NCBI GenBank assembly: GCA_020736575.1
Contig: JAGPYM010000001.1
Location: 2,666,001 to 2,730,000 of the forward strand
Direction of reading: 5' to 3'
DNA: 64,000 nucleotides
DNA from: Thelonectria olida
Lineage: Eukaryota; Ascomycota; Sordariomycetes; Hypocreales; Nectriaceae
Below are positions 10,513-21,042 of the stretch, piece after piece. How positions within the stretch are numbered: position 1 is the first letter of the stretch; the number at the start of each line of letters is the position of its first letter. The notes beneath the pieces are model-generated. The model searched no databases and was not told where the DNA came from. It saw only the letters and a list, made by a program, of their open reading frames with translations. Position numbers and translations under genes: made by a program.

Positions 10513-13397
10513 AATAGAGGACATGCAAGCGTAGTGTTTAATGAATCAGTAGAAACCTGGGCGAGCTATCTCAACTCAGGAGGGTAATGGCACGAACGAT
10601 TTTCTTCTCGCCATGACGACTTCCCCCCGGTGAATTCAACAAAGCTAACCGCACTGACCGTTGGAGTGCATGCAGGATCCAACTTACGAATCGAATGTCA
10701 ATGAGGCGGTGAAGAAGCAGGGCGCTTGTCAACAATAAGACTGATTGACCCCTTGCGTGAGTTGCGTTGCGCTATCCCTGAGGTTTATGTCATGAGACCT
10801 GACGATTTTTCCCCCCTCTGCTCTGGTGCGAGGTTTAAGGAGTGCAATCATCAAAGTCGTTTGGGGAGTATGAACTCCATATCAGACTAAACCGGAGCTC
10901 CTAGAGGGTTCCTTGATCCCGCTGTAACTACTATACTGTGATTGGGCCTCCGAAGTGGCCGATCGTTGAGTTTAGGCGGAAGGCTCGGGGATCAGGCAGT
11001 AGGAGCAACCTTGATAGCTCGTGATGCTGGGCTGGTCGTTGTGTGCTTGTCCTCGGTCAAGTTGTCGGTGAAGCGTTGTTGGTGTCGCTAGAGAAGACGG
11101 TAGACCAAATCTGGGTAGTCGTGCGATGAGTCAAAGAGATGCATGTTTTATGTAGACTAGATAACACCCGCGAACACAGCGTATTCGTACGAAGTAAAGA
11201 GTTACACGACGAATGCCCCAGAGATAACCAAGACCGGCATCGGAAGGGTGCTGTGGCATCAATTGGTCGAATCGGCATGAGCTAGTAAGCCAATTGTGCG
11301 ATTTGAAATGGTTGAGAGCCCTACTGCGCAGAATACAGGTCGGACTCGACCACTCGTCGTGGGATGGTGCTCCAAATGCGTGTCTCACGATGGGGGCAAC
11401 GGCTGGGGAGATGAAAAGTTCTAGACTAGGTCGCTGGCTTGTCTCAGCTGAGAGCTGCTACGGACTCAGTTGGGAAGTGGTGGCGCGCGTTGGAGGTGGG
11501 ATGTGTGCCCTCTTGGTGTTGGGGGCGTGTTCATTATTGATTTCTGTTCGGTGTGTTTTTGGGGGGCTCTTTCATGCCTCTCGTGAGGGTGAGGGAGCGG
11601 CTCAATTGCGCCGCGGACGCGTTCCGCCCGTCTTCCCCGAGCATTGGGACAAGAGTTTCATGCTGTAACAAGATAAGCCTTGACTTTGCATGTGGTTGAG
11701 AACTCTGTCTTCAACTCCCAAAGTCATCTTAGTTGGATAATCAGCTCCTAGGCTACTTCGTACGAGGGTTTTCGAGCCAGGTAGTCACTCGCGGCCGGCA
11801 AATACCCTTTTTACATGCCGGAGCAGTGCAACCCGGGTTCGTTCGGGAGGCGTGCCAAGTCTATCACGTCGTTTGTGGCTGTTCCATTCAAATACTTGTT
11901 GGTGTCACATGAGGATTTGATGTTCATTAATCTACGACGGAACCAATTCATTCCCTTCCTTTCCATTCACAACCTCACCAACACGAATACAGTACACAGC
12001 TCCATTCCTAGTTTGACGGCCAATTCTAGCCCACATGACTTGATTGACCAACGTCGTTCGGCCATGAGAGTCGGTCTGCCGGCTCACCGTTGTTGCCCAG
12101 GTTACCTTATAAGTTGCAGGCCAAAATTCGACGACCCGTGGCTAGGCTCTCCGGCTTCGCTGTGTTGCCCCACGCCGCCGAGGCTTTGAGAGTCGGCCCC
12201 CGCATGATAGCTGGGCCGGCAGGGGGGATGCTTCTGGGGTATCACCGTTGACGTAGGTACTTGCCCAACAGTTCCGCAGTTTACTCATCGACCTGAGCAA
12301 TGGACAGTTGCATTTCTAAGTACGGTAGGTACATTCTCCTTGTGGGGGAGGAGGAGCAAACTCATTCTGCCTCCCAAGCAACAAATACGCAGCTCATTTC
12401 CAAAGTATTTGCTTCATTTCCACGTCTCCCATCGTCCCTATCAACTCCGGACGAGTAATGAGGCGACCCGAGACTTTGGCGGCCGCAACAAGCCCAGGGG
12501 TTGACTTGGATTGCCCTAGCTGAACCTGCAGGGCTAAAAAGTCGGGTACTAAGGGTACTTCGCACTGAACAAAGCAATGGGTACTTCATTGTTTGTTGAG
12601 AGAGCTGGGCTTATTTTGTCACGTCAGCGGCATGGAATCGTTCTTCAAGGGGTACTCATCTTTCCCAGGTAGACGAGGCTTGTGAGCCCGTGCCGATTGT
12701 ACTACGTATTAAGCTGCTGCATGACATCCACGGCGTTCACCGTATCCCTTAATACCCAATCCGAAATCTGGACTGCAACCCTGGGCTGGCGGACGCGCTT
12801 CCCACAACTCGCAAGGCAAAAATTCTCACAAAACTTGCACATTGAGTAAATGCGGCATGCGATTGATGGATGCCTCGTTTAGGCAACCAAATCGACCCAA
12901 TTGCTGTGAGAAAAGAGCCAGGACGCAGGTATCTCAGTATTGAGAGGATTGAGGCCAGCGTGGCTGAAAGGTCATAGGTTCGTTTTGCCTGCCCCTGATC
13001 GAATGGATGCAGAAATTTTCCCGTGACTGACGCGTGCTCCGGCGCAGGATGCCGCAGCAGTCGGAGTCACCTCTGGGGAGATGTCAAGGCTACTGGACTA
13101 TTCGCTTTGAGGACATCGAGCCCGACGACTCTGGTCGCCTCGAGACGTCCGCAGGAGGTTCGCAATTCTCATGACACTCTCTCTCTCCAACAACAGAGAC
13201 CTGACGCCGACGCCGGTCAATAGTCCCACACCCATCGTGTATTCCTCCCATTCAAGAGTTGAAGCCTCGAAGAAAAGCAGTATGGGTCTGGGTTTGCGTA
13301 CGTGCTGGATCCATATATAACCTCCAAAAGGAGTACCTGTACCAAATGCATACATATACTTACGATCCCCCCATAGTGCTGCTGCGGCCATGGAGGA
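10513..13397. other. Gene-free stretch, about 2.9 kb
   Basis: There are only short, uncharacteristic frames; the longest is 124 codons at 11294-11668 and 11815-12189. An upstream exon of the CorA-like gene may lie at 13049-13240. There an ATG opens a plausible peptide (MPQQSESPLGRCQGYWTIRF...) that can be spliced at 13158 into LTPTPVNSPTPIVYSSHS. I could not join it in phase to the next exon with a strong donor. Confidence 0.45.
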
Positions 13398-13529
13398 ATG
13401 AAAGTTGCAGTCGACCCGTGCCCCTATTGCGGAATCGGACGATGCCCAAATTGCATCACTCATCAAGTCACTGTTCGTTCAGCAAACGGCGTTCCAGATA
13501 CCCAAGACGAAATTCACCCCGACGATTGA
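13398..13529 (+). CDS. Doubtful 43-codon zinc-ribbon-like ORF overlapping CorA-like exon
   Basis: An ATG-initiated frame of 43 codons contains CPYCGIGRCPNC, which has the spacing of a zinc ribbon knuckle pair. It overlaps, in another frame, the first exon I assign to the CorA-like gene, so at most one of the two is likely coding. It could be a chance reading, a micro-protein, or the true N-terminal part of a differently spliced transcript. No donor site allows it to continue after the TGA. Confidence 0.15.
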   Translation: MKVAVDPCPYCGIGRCPNCITHQVTVRSANGVPDTQDEIHPDD

Positions 13530-15878
13530 TCTCAACCCCCGGCGTTCGGTCCTTAATAATACCAAGAGTGCCTTGTTTTTTGGAGCATGCGAGGAAAAGG
13601 TGTGTGAAGGGAAACGGTATTTCATGTAATGACCTTCTGGATTTCCGATTCAGGGTATTAACAGGTGTTAAGAGAAAGAATCAATTCCTCTGGAAGTTGA
13701 AGTTTTGGGTGATGTTTTTGCCGATTTATGTCTCAGCTCAACTTTTGCAGTCACAGATATGACACCACCAGTTCGGGCCGAAGCAGGGCTCGAGTTCACG
13801 AGAAGCTTGCGCAGGCGTGAACCTGATGAGTGGCTGCGGCTATATCCTCCGGATAACAAGATCATAGTGAATGAGGAAAACCAACCATTTGTGAAGCAGA
13901 AAGAAGAACACCAGTCGGAAATGAGTCGTGTTCGATATTTCATGGCAGCTGAGGAAAACTCACGGATCCGGGAGCGCAAAGCCCAAGAGGTCGAGTCGTT
14001 TTGCGCAGGAGCTGAAGCTTCTGATGCCAGTTTTGTTCCTGTCTCTTCAGGGGGCTCTCAATTCCATCATCTGGTGTGTCCATCGGCATGGATATCGGAT
14101 CAAAACCTGCCCCGTCGAGGTTATGGAAGGGTGCTCTCCGCCGCTCAACTGAGGGACCTCCTCCAGACTGAGGCATGTTGAGCAATGTCGCACAGCGCTA
14201 TTCCTCGCTGACTTGGTGGTTTCTGTTTCAGCGCTTTCCAGATGAGTTGCAGGCCGTCATCATCGGCTGTCCTCGACAGATGTGAGAGTCCGGTGTTTCC
14301 TGGAACTCGCACATGGTGAGATTAATTTCATGTCTTAGATACATCAACCATCCTACCGGATCACTCATCCAAGCTCTCATTAACAATGCCCCTCCTTCAC
14401 ATGTCGATGGTTTCCGACTGCTATTCGAGGCCTACATCACGCCAACCCCCTCTCCGAGCCTCAAGATAAAGCATTCCGTACGTCTTACTTCTCCCAAGTT
14501 TTCTTCTGTGGTACATTCACTAAATCATGAACACATTTGTTAGAACCCGTGGGGGGGGCGATCTTTCACCCTGCTTGCCAATCTTCCATCCTTTGCCATT
14601 GGTTTCAAAGACCAATTGGACGCCCGAGCCTTCTCTAACAACAAGAAAAGGCTTCGTCGTCGCTATTCGCTCTCCTTCTTGAACCCTAAGAATCTGAAAA
14701 CGGAGGATTGCGACGAAGACCACGAGTTCATGCGTCAAGCCTTTTTGTACAAAGTGAATTACTCACTCATGCTGACTGGCAAAAGCGACCAGTACTGGAC
14801 CGCAGTCTGTCTTAACGAGGACTCTTTTGAAGATTATCCAAGACTGGAGTCGGAAGAAGAGTTAGAGCTAGAAGGACTCGAGGAAGAAGAGGGAGCTGAG
14901 GACTCAGAAGACTCTCAGAGAACGAACGACCCCGACCCAATTACTTTTACTCCTCAAGACAACAAACAACCGCGAACGTATTTTCTGCAGGCTGTCGCAA
15001 CTGTCCACAAAAGACAAGCAGAGAACTATGAGGAGATCAAAGACTTGTTTGAGGCTAGCTTGGATTATTATGTAAGTCGCATTCGTTTGTCAGTCGCCGC
15101 ACGCGGTCAAACCAGTCTCTTTACTAACAACCTTCGGAGTTTCCAGGCCATGCCCAGGATTCGCTTGGTGACCTCTCACCGAGTGAAGCCAAGAAATGGG
15201 CCAAAGATGCCATCATACATACTGAAATGGTGATAGATTGTTTGCAACGACAACGTTGCGAGACTCGCAATTTCTTTGACCACGGACAAATCAAGGTTGG
15301 CCCAGATGGGTGCCCCAAAGGTGGACTATTCCGGTCATTGACAAAGGATAGTCTCGCGATGAGATGCCTGAGAGAGATTTTGGAACACCGAGATGAACTG
15401 GAGCGCATGGAGCGGGAGTTCTTGCGCATCGGAGCAAAGTTCAAGGCAGTGAGGGAAGAGGTAAGAAGACCCAATTCGTACCACAACTCACGCGCAATTC
15501 TTGGCGGCCGTTTCGGGCCTCTTCTAAGTGAAATGCAAATGAGCTAACTTACAACTCATTCATACAGCTCGAGAGAGACACCGCAGACGCAGTTTCCTCC
15601 AACGCCAACGCACAGAGAGAGCTCGCGGAACAGGTCCATGTCATGACGATAATCGCGCTCATCAACACGTCTGTAAGTGACACAGCATCCCCTGAGAATG
15701 TCGAGGCATCCCTAATGGTAATTCCTAGTGCTGGGGAATGCTGCAACTGGCTGCGCCGCTCAGTACTTCGCCAACAAAGGTCATCATGGGGCTGGGCGTG
15801 GCCACCATTGTGTTGAGCACGCTCGTATTGGTTTATTTCAACAGAAGGCGATGGCTCTGGGGCTTCCGCAGGGAATGA
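13411..15878 (+). CDS. CorA-like fungal membrane protein, 5' end unresolved
   Basis: Eight exons join in frame to the stop: 13411-13599, 13675-14172, 14232-14281, 14339-14477, 14544-15071, 15140-15460, 15568-15672, 15729-15878 (659 residues without a start). No ATG opens the first exon; a further 5' exon is needed, or translation starts at the ATG at 13759. The protein has a segment PRQIYINHPTGSLIQALINN, a LLANLPSFAIGFK strand before RRRYSLSFLN, an acidic region, YFLQAVATVHKRQ, and a long helical stretch (LREILEHRDELERMEREFL). At the C-terminus are two hydrophobic helices (MTIIALINTSCWGMLQLA and MGLGVATIVLSTLVLVYF) with a basic tail. This order matches large fungal CorA-like proteins, in which a soluble domain and coiled coil precede a membrane hairpin. 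The GMN signature of true CorA magnesium channels is absent, so transport is not shown. Intron 2 appears to use a GC donor (gcatgt). Confidence 0.55.
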
Positions 15879-16648
15879 CATGCAGCTTTTCGGAATGGAG
15901 TTTTCGGTGAGGGAAGAAGAAAAGTAGGCGAAGTTTGGGGCATTGGGATCGAACTGAAGCCTCACTGGTTTCGAGGTGGTCACGAGAATGCAACCATGTG
16001 ACCTGCTGCATCACAAGGCAACCGCCATTACCGTGCCGCACTGGCGGTTGAACACTCCACTGCGATATCTATCACCACCCTCTTCGACGAAACGAAGCCG
16101 TTTGTCAGCCCCAACGGCCCGCATGCATGAGCCGATGCGAAGGGAGATCACTTTAACGTGCGCATCTCGGTGGGGATATGACACATGCTCCGATGTTCGC
16201 GCGGGAAAGGCGGGATGACATCTGTCTGCTGCTTTTCGGCCCAAGATTCTGGGGCTGTCCAACGTTGCGGCTGAAGTCGCCCGCCTCACGAAAGAAATGC
16301 ACCCAACAAGAGCCAATCGCTCTGCTTTGCCCTACTACCACTTGACGATACGGCCAATGATGATATATGCCAGCGCATCGCGCGTCTGGGACTACACCGG
16401 ACGACCGCGTGTTTCCTCACTTCCACAAATCACGACTTCCCCTTGGCCCTTCCCTTCAGGCCTCTGACGCATCGCTCAGCATTGCATTGATGCCCGACTT
16501 GCAGCCACCCTCTGTCTTATGACCATCAGCACATATGGGTAAGCTGCTCCCAACTCCTGCCATGAGCCATATTCGTCGCGAGGCAACCGACTCTTTTTCT
16601 CCTTAGCTTCCTTCTTCACACCCATCACCTATCATCGTCGTCGTGGCT
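15879..16648. other. Intergenic spacer
   Basis: This is the 3' flank of the CorA-like gene and promoter of the ArgRS-like gene. Open frames (up to 101 codons) have no family features. I see no gene. Confidence 0.5.
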
Positions 16649-18632
16649 ATGGCGACGTGCACCGTCAACGGTCTTACTGACCTCCTTGGAAAAGCAGGGC
16701 TGGACACGCCCGTCCCGGACTTTCCCGGCGGAGATATTGTGCACAATCCACAGGACATCTTCCGCGCATATCTGGCCGACACGTTACAGAAGCTGGTGCA
16801 ATGCGACAGGGTCGTTGCATACGAGGCGATTCAGCCTTCCAACGTGACTGGCATGGGCGACCTCGTCATTGTCTCACCCAGGCTCAAGCTCAAGGATGTC
16901 AAGCCCAAAGATCTTGTCTCAGATCTAGCTCACAGAGTACGATGGTCGATGCTACAAAGTAGGCCACAATGACAGTTGACTGACTACTTGTCTCTCGCAC
17001 TAGCTGCCTCGATCGCCGCCTTTCGCTTGCCCCATTCCAGACGGCATCCATCTGCGCATCCTCTCCTCGCCCAAGACTCTGCCTCGCCTCCTGTTGCCCT
17101 ACATTCATGACCGAAATACGTCGTACGGATATGACACATCCCTTGGCCTGGCCGACGCAAAGGCACCCGATGGGCCCAAGAAGAAGGTCATCGTGGAATT
17201 CTCCTCTCCGAATATGGCGAGCGAGTTTCAGGTAGCGCACTTGCGAAGCACCCTGATTGGCTCGTACGTCGCTAATATCCACGCTGGCATGGGTTGGGAC
17301 GTTGTCAAAATGAACTACCTGGGTGATTGGGGCAAGCAAATTGGTCTCCTTGCAGCTGGGTGGCAGAGGTTTGGCTCCGAGGATGAGTTCCAAAAGGCGC
17401 CACTTGAACATTTGCTTCAAGTCAACAACAAGATTCAGGACCTCTTCAAGCCAGAGTTGGAGGAATGCAAAGCTGCCAAGGCCGAAGGCAAGGACACGAC
17501 CGAAATCGAGTCGCGTGGCTTGTACGAGGAACGGGATGTCTTTTTCAAGAAGATGGAGGACAAGGACCCCGATGCCATTGCCCTCTGGCAACGGTTCCGT
17601 GATGCCACAGTGGAAGGATACAAGGAATCCTATTCACGCCTTGGCATTCAGTTTGATGAATACTCTGGAGAGTCTCAAGTTAGCGCCGAGTCCATCCAGG
17701 AGATTGAGGCAGCTCTGAAAGAGAAGGGAGTCTATGAGGAACACAACAATTCTTGGATGATCGACTTTTCCAAGCACAACGCTAAAGGTCTCTCCACCGC
17801 GGTGGTGCGATACAGAAACGGAACAACGTCTTACCTCCTACGAGACCTCGCCGCCGTGCTGGACAGGCACAAGGCCCACTCGTTTGACAAGTTGATCTAT
17901 GTTGTCGCCATGGAACAGGAAATGCACTTTAACCGAGTCGCCAAAACCCTCGAGCTGATTGGTCGCGAAGACCTCGCCGCCAAAATCCAGCATGTTGCAT
18001 TTGCCAAGATTACCGGCCTTCGCGATCAGTTCAAGGATGCCCATCTTCTAAACCATTATCTAGATGCCTGTCGCTTGGCCATGCAGGCCAGCCTGAAGAA
18101 GGAAGAGGATGATGATGGAGACTCGGATTCAGTCTTTGTCACTCAGAACGAAAAATCTTTAGAGGCAGTCGGCGTCTCTGGGCTCTTCATCCAGGACCTC
18201 CAACACAAGCGAACGACGTCGTACGCATGTGACCCCAAGCAAATGACTCCCTTTGAAGGCGAAACCGGCCCGGCCCTCCAAAATTGCTACGCACGGCTCC
18301 TTGCTACCCTTGAGCAGAACACCGGCACGATCGATTATGCGGGAATGGGCTACTCTTCGCTGGAGACGGAAGACTACGTGGAACTACTGCGCATCATGGC
18401 GCAATTCCCAGATACTGTCCATGCATCGGCCAAAACGCTAGAGCCAACAGTTGCCATCATCTACCTTTGTCGACTGGTTGACCAGATCATGATCACTCTT
18501 GATGATGACGAGGAACAGGATTGGACCGACAAGGAGGATGCAACCAAAGCGAGGATGGCTCTATACGAAAATGCCAGGCAGGTCTTAGAGAATGGGCTGA
18601 GGATGCTGGGCCTTTCTCCGTGGAGCCCGTGA
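16649..18632 (+). CDS. Arginyl-tRNA synthetase homologue with degenerate class I motifs
   Basis: Two exons (16649-16936 and 17004-18632) give 638 residues. The core is clearly ArgRS: KKVIVEFSSPN, HLRSTLIGSYVAN, MNYLGDWGKQIGLL, YLLRDLAAVLDRH, IYVVAMEQEMHFNRV, MTPFEGETGPALQNCYARL and a C-terminal anticodon-binding helical domain. However, the HIGH site, normally HAGH or HVGH in ArgRS, reads QVAH (residues 172-175), and the position of the KMSKS-type loop (GMSTRKG in yeast) reads GLRDQFK (434-440). An acidic insert (KKEEDDDGDSDS) lies just after it. The C-terminus ends LGLSPWSP where true enzymes end with a conserved VE(K/R)M. I therefore call a diverged paralogue with doubtful aminoacylation activity. 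It is not a decayed gene: the frame is intact and conserved structural motifs survive. Confidence 0.85.
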
Positions 18633-19655
18633 TCGCCGCTACTTCTGTCTCACGCTCGAGTCTTTTATTTATTCATTCTCGCGAAATTGTTCTGTTGGGT
18701 GCTTTCTTCTGTGATTCTTCTCTGATTTCGGCTTAGTTTTTGGCAACGGTACTGGGAATCGATCGGTGGAAGTATACCAGTTTGGAAATTGAGGGTTCCC
18801 AGCGTTTTCTTCTTGAGTAGGTACCTTGGGGTCCTGGATACTTGGCGTATCAGAGCCACCCAGAATGAAGCTGGTTGGGATATGGGTTGAAATTCTGGAA
18901 GAGCTACAGAATGCCGACCCGTGTGAAAGGCAAGCAAAATTAGGCCCGGGGTCTTTCGAGTATGTAGGAAGGGACCTAAAGCGGGCAACAAGGTTGTTCA
19001 TATTTTGATGTTGATGGATGATGAATTGACGATGTAAAACCACCGCGTGTACCTATTGTATACTCTATATAATAGATAGGAAAAGGTGTAAACACTCGAA
19101 CCGAGTTGACGAGAGAGTTCTTATTCCTTAGATTTTAAGCGTAGAAGTCTGCACCTGCCTACCTAGAATCAAAGGACTACAAGGTGTTAATAGAAGCGTA
19201 GCTACTGTGGGGCAACTAATAGTCTTAAGTTATACTCTAAATCAACTGCCGAGTCAGGAAGAATATGTATTTAGTTATAGCTACCGGGATCTGAGAGAAG
19301 CAGAACTGGACTATTTGTTTTGGGTACCCGAGTTATTCGGTGGTGATCGGGCAAAAAGAAAGAGCAAGTGACGACATCTGCATCGCCTATCGCCCTCAGT
19401 TAGTTCGTCTGCAACGCTGCAGGTTGGGGAAATCGCGGGGAAGCAGACTTCAGCGGCCAGCGGCGGTTCTAGACACGACATTTGCGGAGTCGGCTCTATT
19501 TTGCTCAAATGTTTGAACAATTCTCTAGCTAGCCGTGCCGAACCGATTGTCCTCTTGAACCCAACAATATCACTCACTTCGAGCCATCACTTCCAGAACT
19601 ACGACAGCTACAAACCTTTGATTCGAACACTACCCACCCTAGAAGCTTGGTCACG
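18633..19655. other. Intergenic spacer with AT-rich patch
   Basis: This is about 1 kb with no gene. Bases about 19040-19270 are AT-rich, with tatactctatataatag-like runs and repeated elements such as gcgtagaagt/gcgtagctac, unlike the flanks. Confidence 0.5.
19040..19270. repeat. AT-rich patch, possible decayed repeat
   Basis: The base composition shifts sharply to AT with many TA and TpA steps, no open frame and short internal repeats. This resembles decayed or RIP-mutated repeat DNA in ascomycetes. It is too short and diverged for me to name a family; an AT-rich 3' region is the alternative. Confidence 0.3.
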
Positions 19656-20198
19656 ATGGCTTCAGCTGCCCCGCCCGAGAGCAAGCAATGGTGGGAAGCC
19701 TTCCCCGAAGCCAAAGCAGAATGCCCCCGCGTGGAGGCGTCTGAAGTTGCCGATCTCCTGGAAAAGACATCGGTGACAGCTCAAGGGCTTGTCCGAGATT
19801 TTCTTCTGGTCGATGTCCGTCGTACAGACTGGGAGGGTGGAACTGTTGCGAGCTCTATCAATCTCCCCGCGCATAGCTTCTATCAAACTCGACCAGTCGT
19901 CTATCAACTTTGCAAGCAGGCGGGTATCAAACGTATCATATTTTACTGTGGTAAGATCTTCATTCATCTCCATGGTCTATGTGAGTTCTAATTACTGATG
20001 ATTGCTCCGTGTACAGGCAGCTGTGGCACCAGAGGACCCCGCTGCGCTGGTTGGATGCAGGACTATTTGAATGAGGTCAGCGAGACCAATATCAAAGCCG
20101 AGATCCTTGCTGGCGGCATAAAGGGATGGCAAAAGGCGTATGGCGGCAAGTTGATGGACTGGTATGACGAGAAGGCTTGGGGGGGACAAGGCAAATAG
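19656..20198 (+). CDS. Cdc25/arsenate-reductase-type rhodanese-domain phosphatase
   Basis: Two exons (19656-19950 and 20017-20198) give 158 residues, the usual size of the small fungal Acr2/Ych1-like rhodanese proteins. The N-terminal half has the rhodanese strands (FLLVDVRRTDWEGGTVASS, with the DVR motif). The active-site loop IIFYCGSCGTRGPR is a Cys-x5-Arg signature (Cys98, Arg104), split after Cys98 by the intron. ILAGGIKGW is the conserved GG(I/V)xxW end. The Cys-x5-Arg loop length suits phosphate or arsenate rather than thiosulfate sulfur. Arsenate reductase or small Cdc25-like phosphatase are the two options; sequence alone does not decide. It lies tail to tail with SmG, with about 150 bp between stop codons. 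Confidence 0.85.
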
Positions 20199-20346
20199 GT
20201 TTGATCGACACAGGCCTAAGGGTATCCCTTTCTTGGTATCTAGCAAGATAGACCTGAACACATAGTTCCCCTGGACATGCCAAATTTTCAACCGAAAAAC
20301 GCCATGAAAGCACTCTGGAGATCCGCCGTCCAAAATATCACCGTCT

Positions 20347-20833
20347 TTATCGATGTTGTCGATCGTCTCCGCCGATTCGTTCAAGAGCTTCGAGCATGAC
20401 CACCGAGTTTCCACGAATGACCTGGGTATAGAGTCAGTATTTCTGTATCCAAAGCAGCGAGCCTGCTGAACATACCACCATGCCGATTCGGACCTTCTCT
20501 CCGCCCTCCTTCTCCTCCACAGCCTCGTCGAGGACAATGTTCAAGAACACCTGGTTTGGTCAGCACTATTGGACAGAGTTCGTAATGTGATAGGCTTTGT
20601 CGCTTACATCGTAACCGCGGAGAACACCAATAACCTTGCGACTTCCGTTCAGTTGGACAAACAGGCGCTTGTCGAGATACTGGGCAGAAAAGTTAGCCCA
20701 AGAAAATCGTGATGCGGTTGAGAGAACGCCAGCGTCAGAGTGTAAAGTTTTCGCATAGAAAGTAGGTTCCCATGATAATAGAGGCCAAGGAGCTCGTAAG
20801 TACCTTCTTCAACTCGGGTTGGGCGGGCGCCAT
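20347..20833 (-). CDS. SMX2: Small nuclear ribonucleoprotein G (SmG)
   Basis: Four small exons on the minus strand (20833-20804, 20679-20608, 20550-20476, 20421-20347) give 83 residues. Sm motif 1 is LKKYLDKRLFVQLNGSRKV, followed by GVLRGYDVFLNIVLDEA; Sm motif 2 is IGMVVIRGNSVVMLEALE, with the RG N(S) triad of SmG. The length is typical for SmG. The protein is one of the seven Sm ring subunits that bind U1, U2, U4 and U5 snRNA. The many phase-0 introns in so short a gene are common for fungal Sm genes. The start codon is only 209 bp from that of the divergent Ntr2 gene. Confidence 0.93.
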
Positions 20834-21042
20834 CTTGAGCAGTCAATGTGAAATGATTGAAGGCTATCGTGTTGCGACGCGATGGCAGCTTAAGCTTCCA
20901 TTTCGCATCCCCAGTAGAAAAGTTGTGTCACGTGGTGATAAGATAAGCCTTTCACGTCACTTGCTAGCTCGCGTCGCGACCAGGCATAACCTTTGACGAC
21001 CACCTCCATTGAGAATATCACTCTTTATCAATTCTCTTCAAA
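20834..21042. promoter_or_regulatory. Bidirectional promoter between SmG and Ntr2 genes
   Basis: These 209 bases must drive both divergent genes. They contain a palindromic E-box CACGTG (20929-20934), a second ttCACGTCAc core at 20951-20960, and between them tGATAAGATAAG, a doubled GATA-type element. No TATA box is seen, in line with housekeeping genes. Factor binding is inferred from consensus only. Confidence 0.6.
20929..20934. promoter_or_regulatory. E-box CACGTG
   Basis: This perfect palindromic bHLH recognition core lies near the middle of the SmG/Ntr2 divergent promoter, beside a doubled GATAAG element. Function is inferred from position and consensus. Confidence 0.45.
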
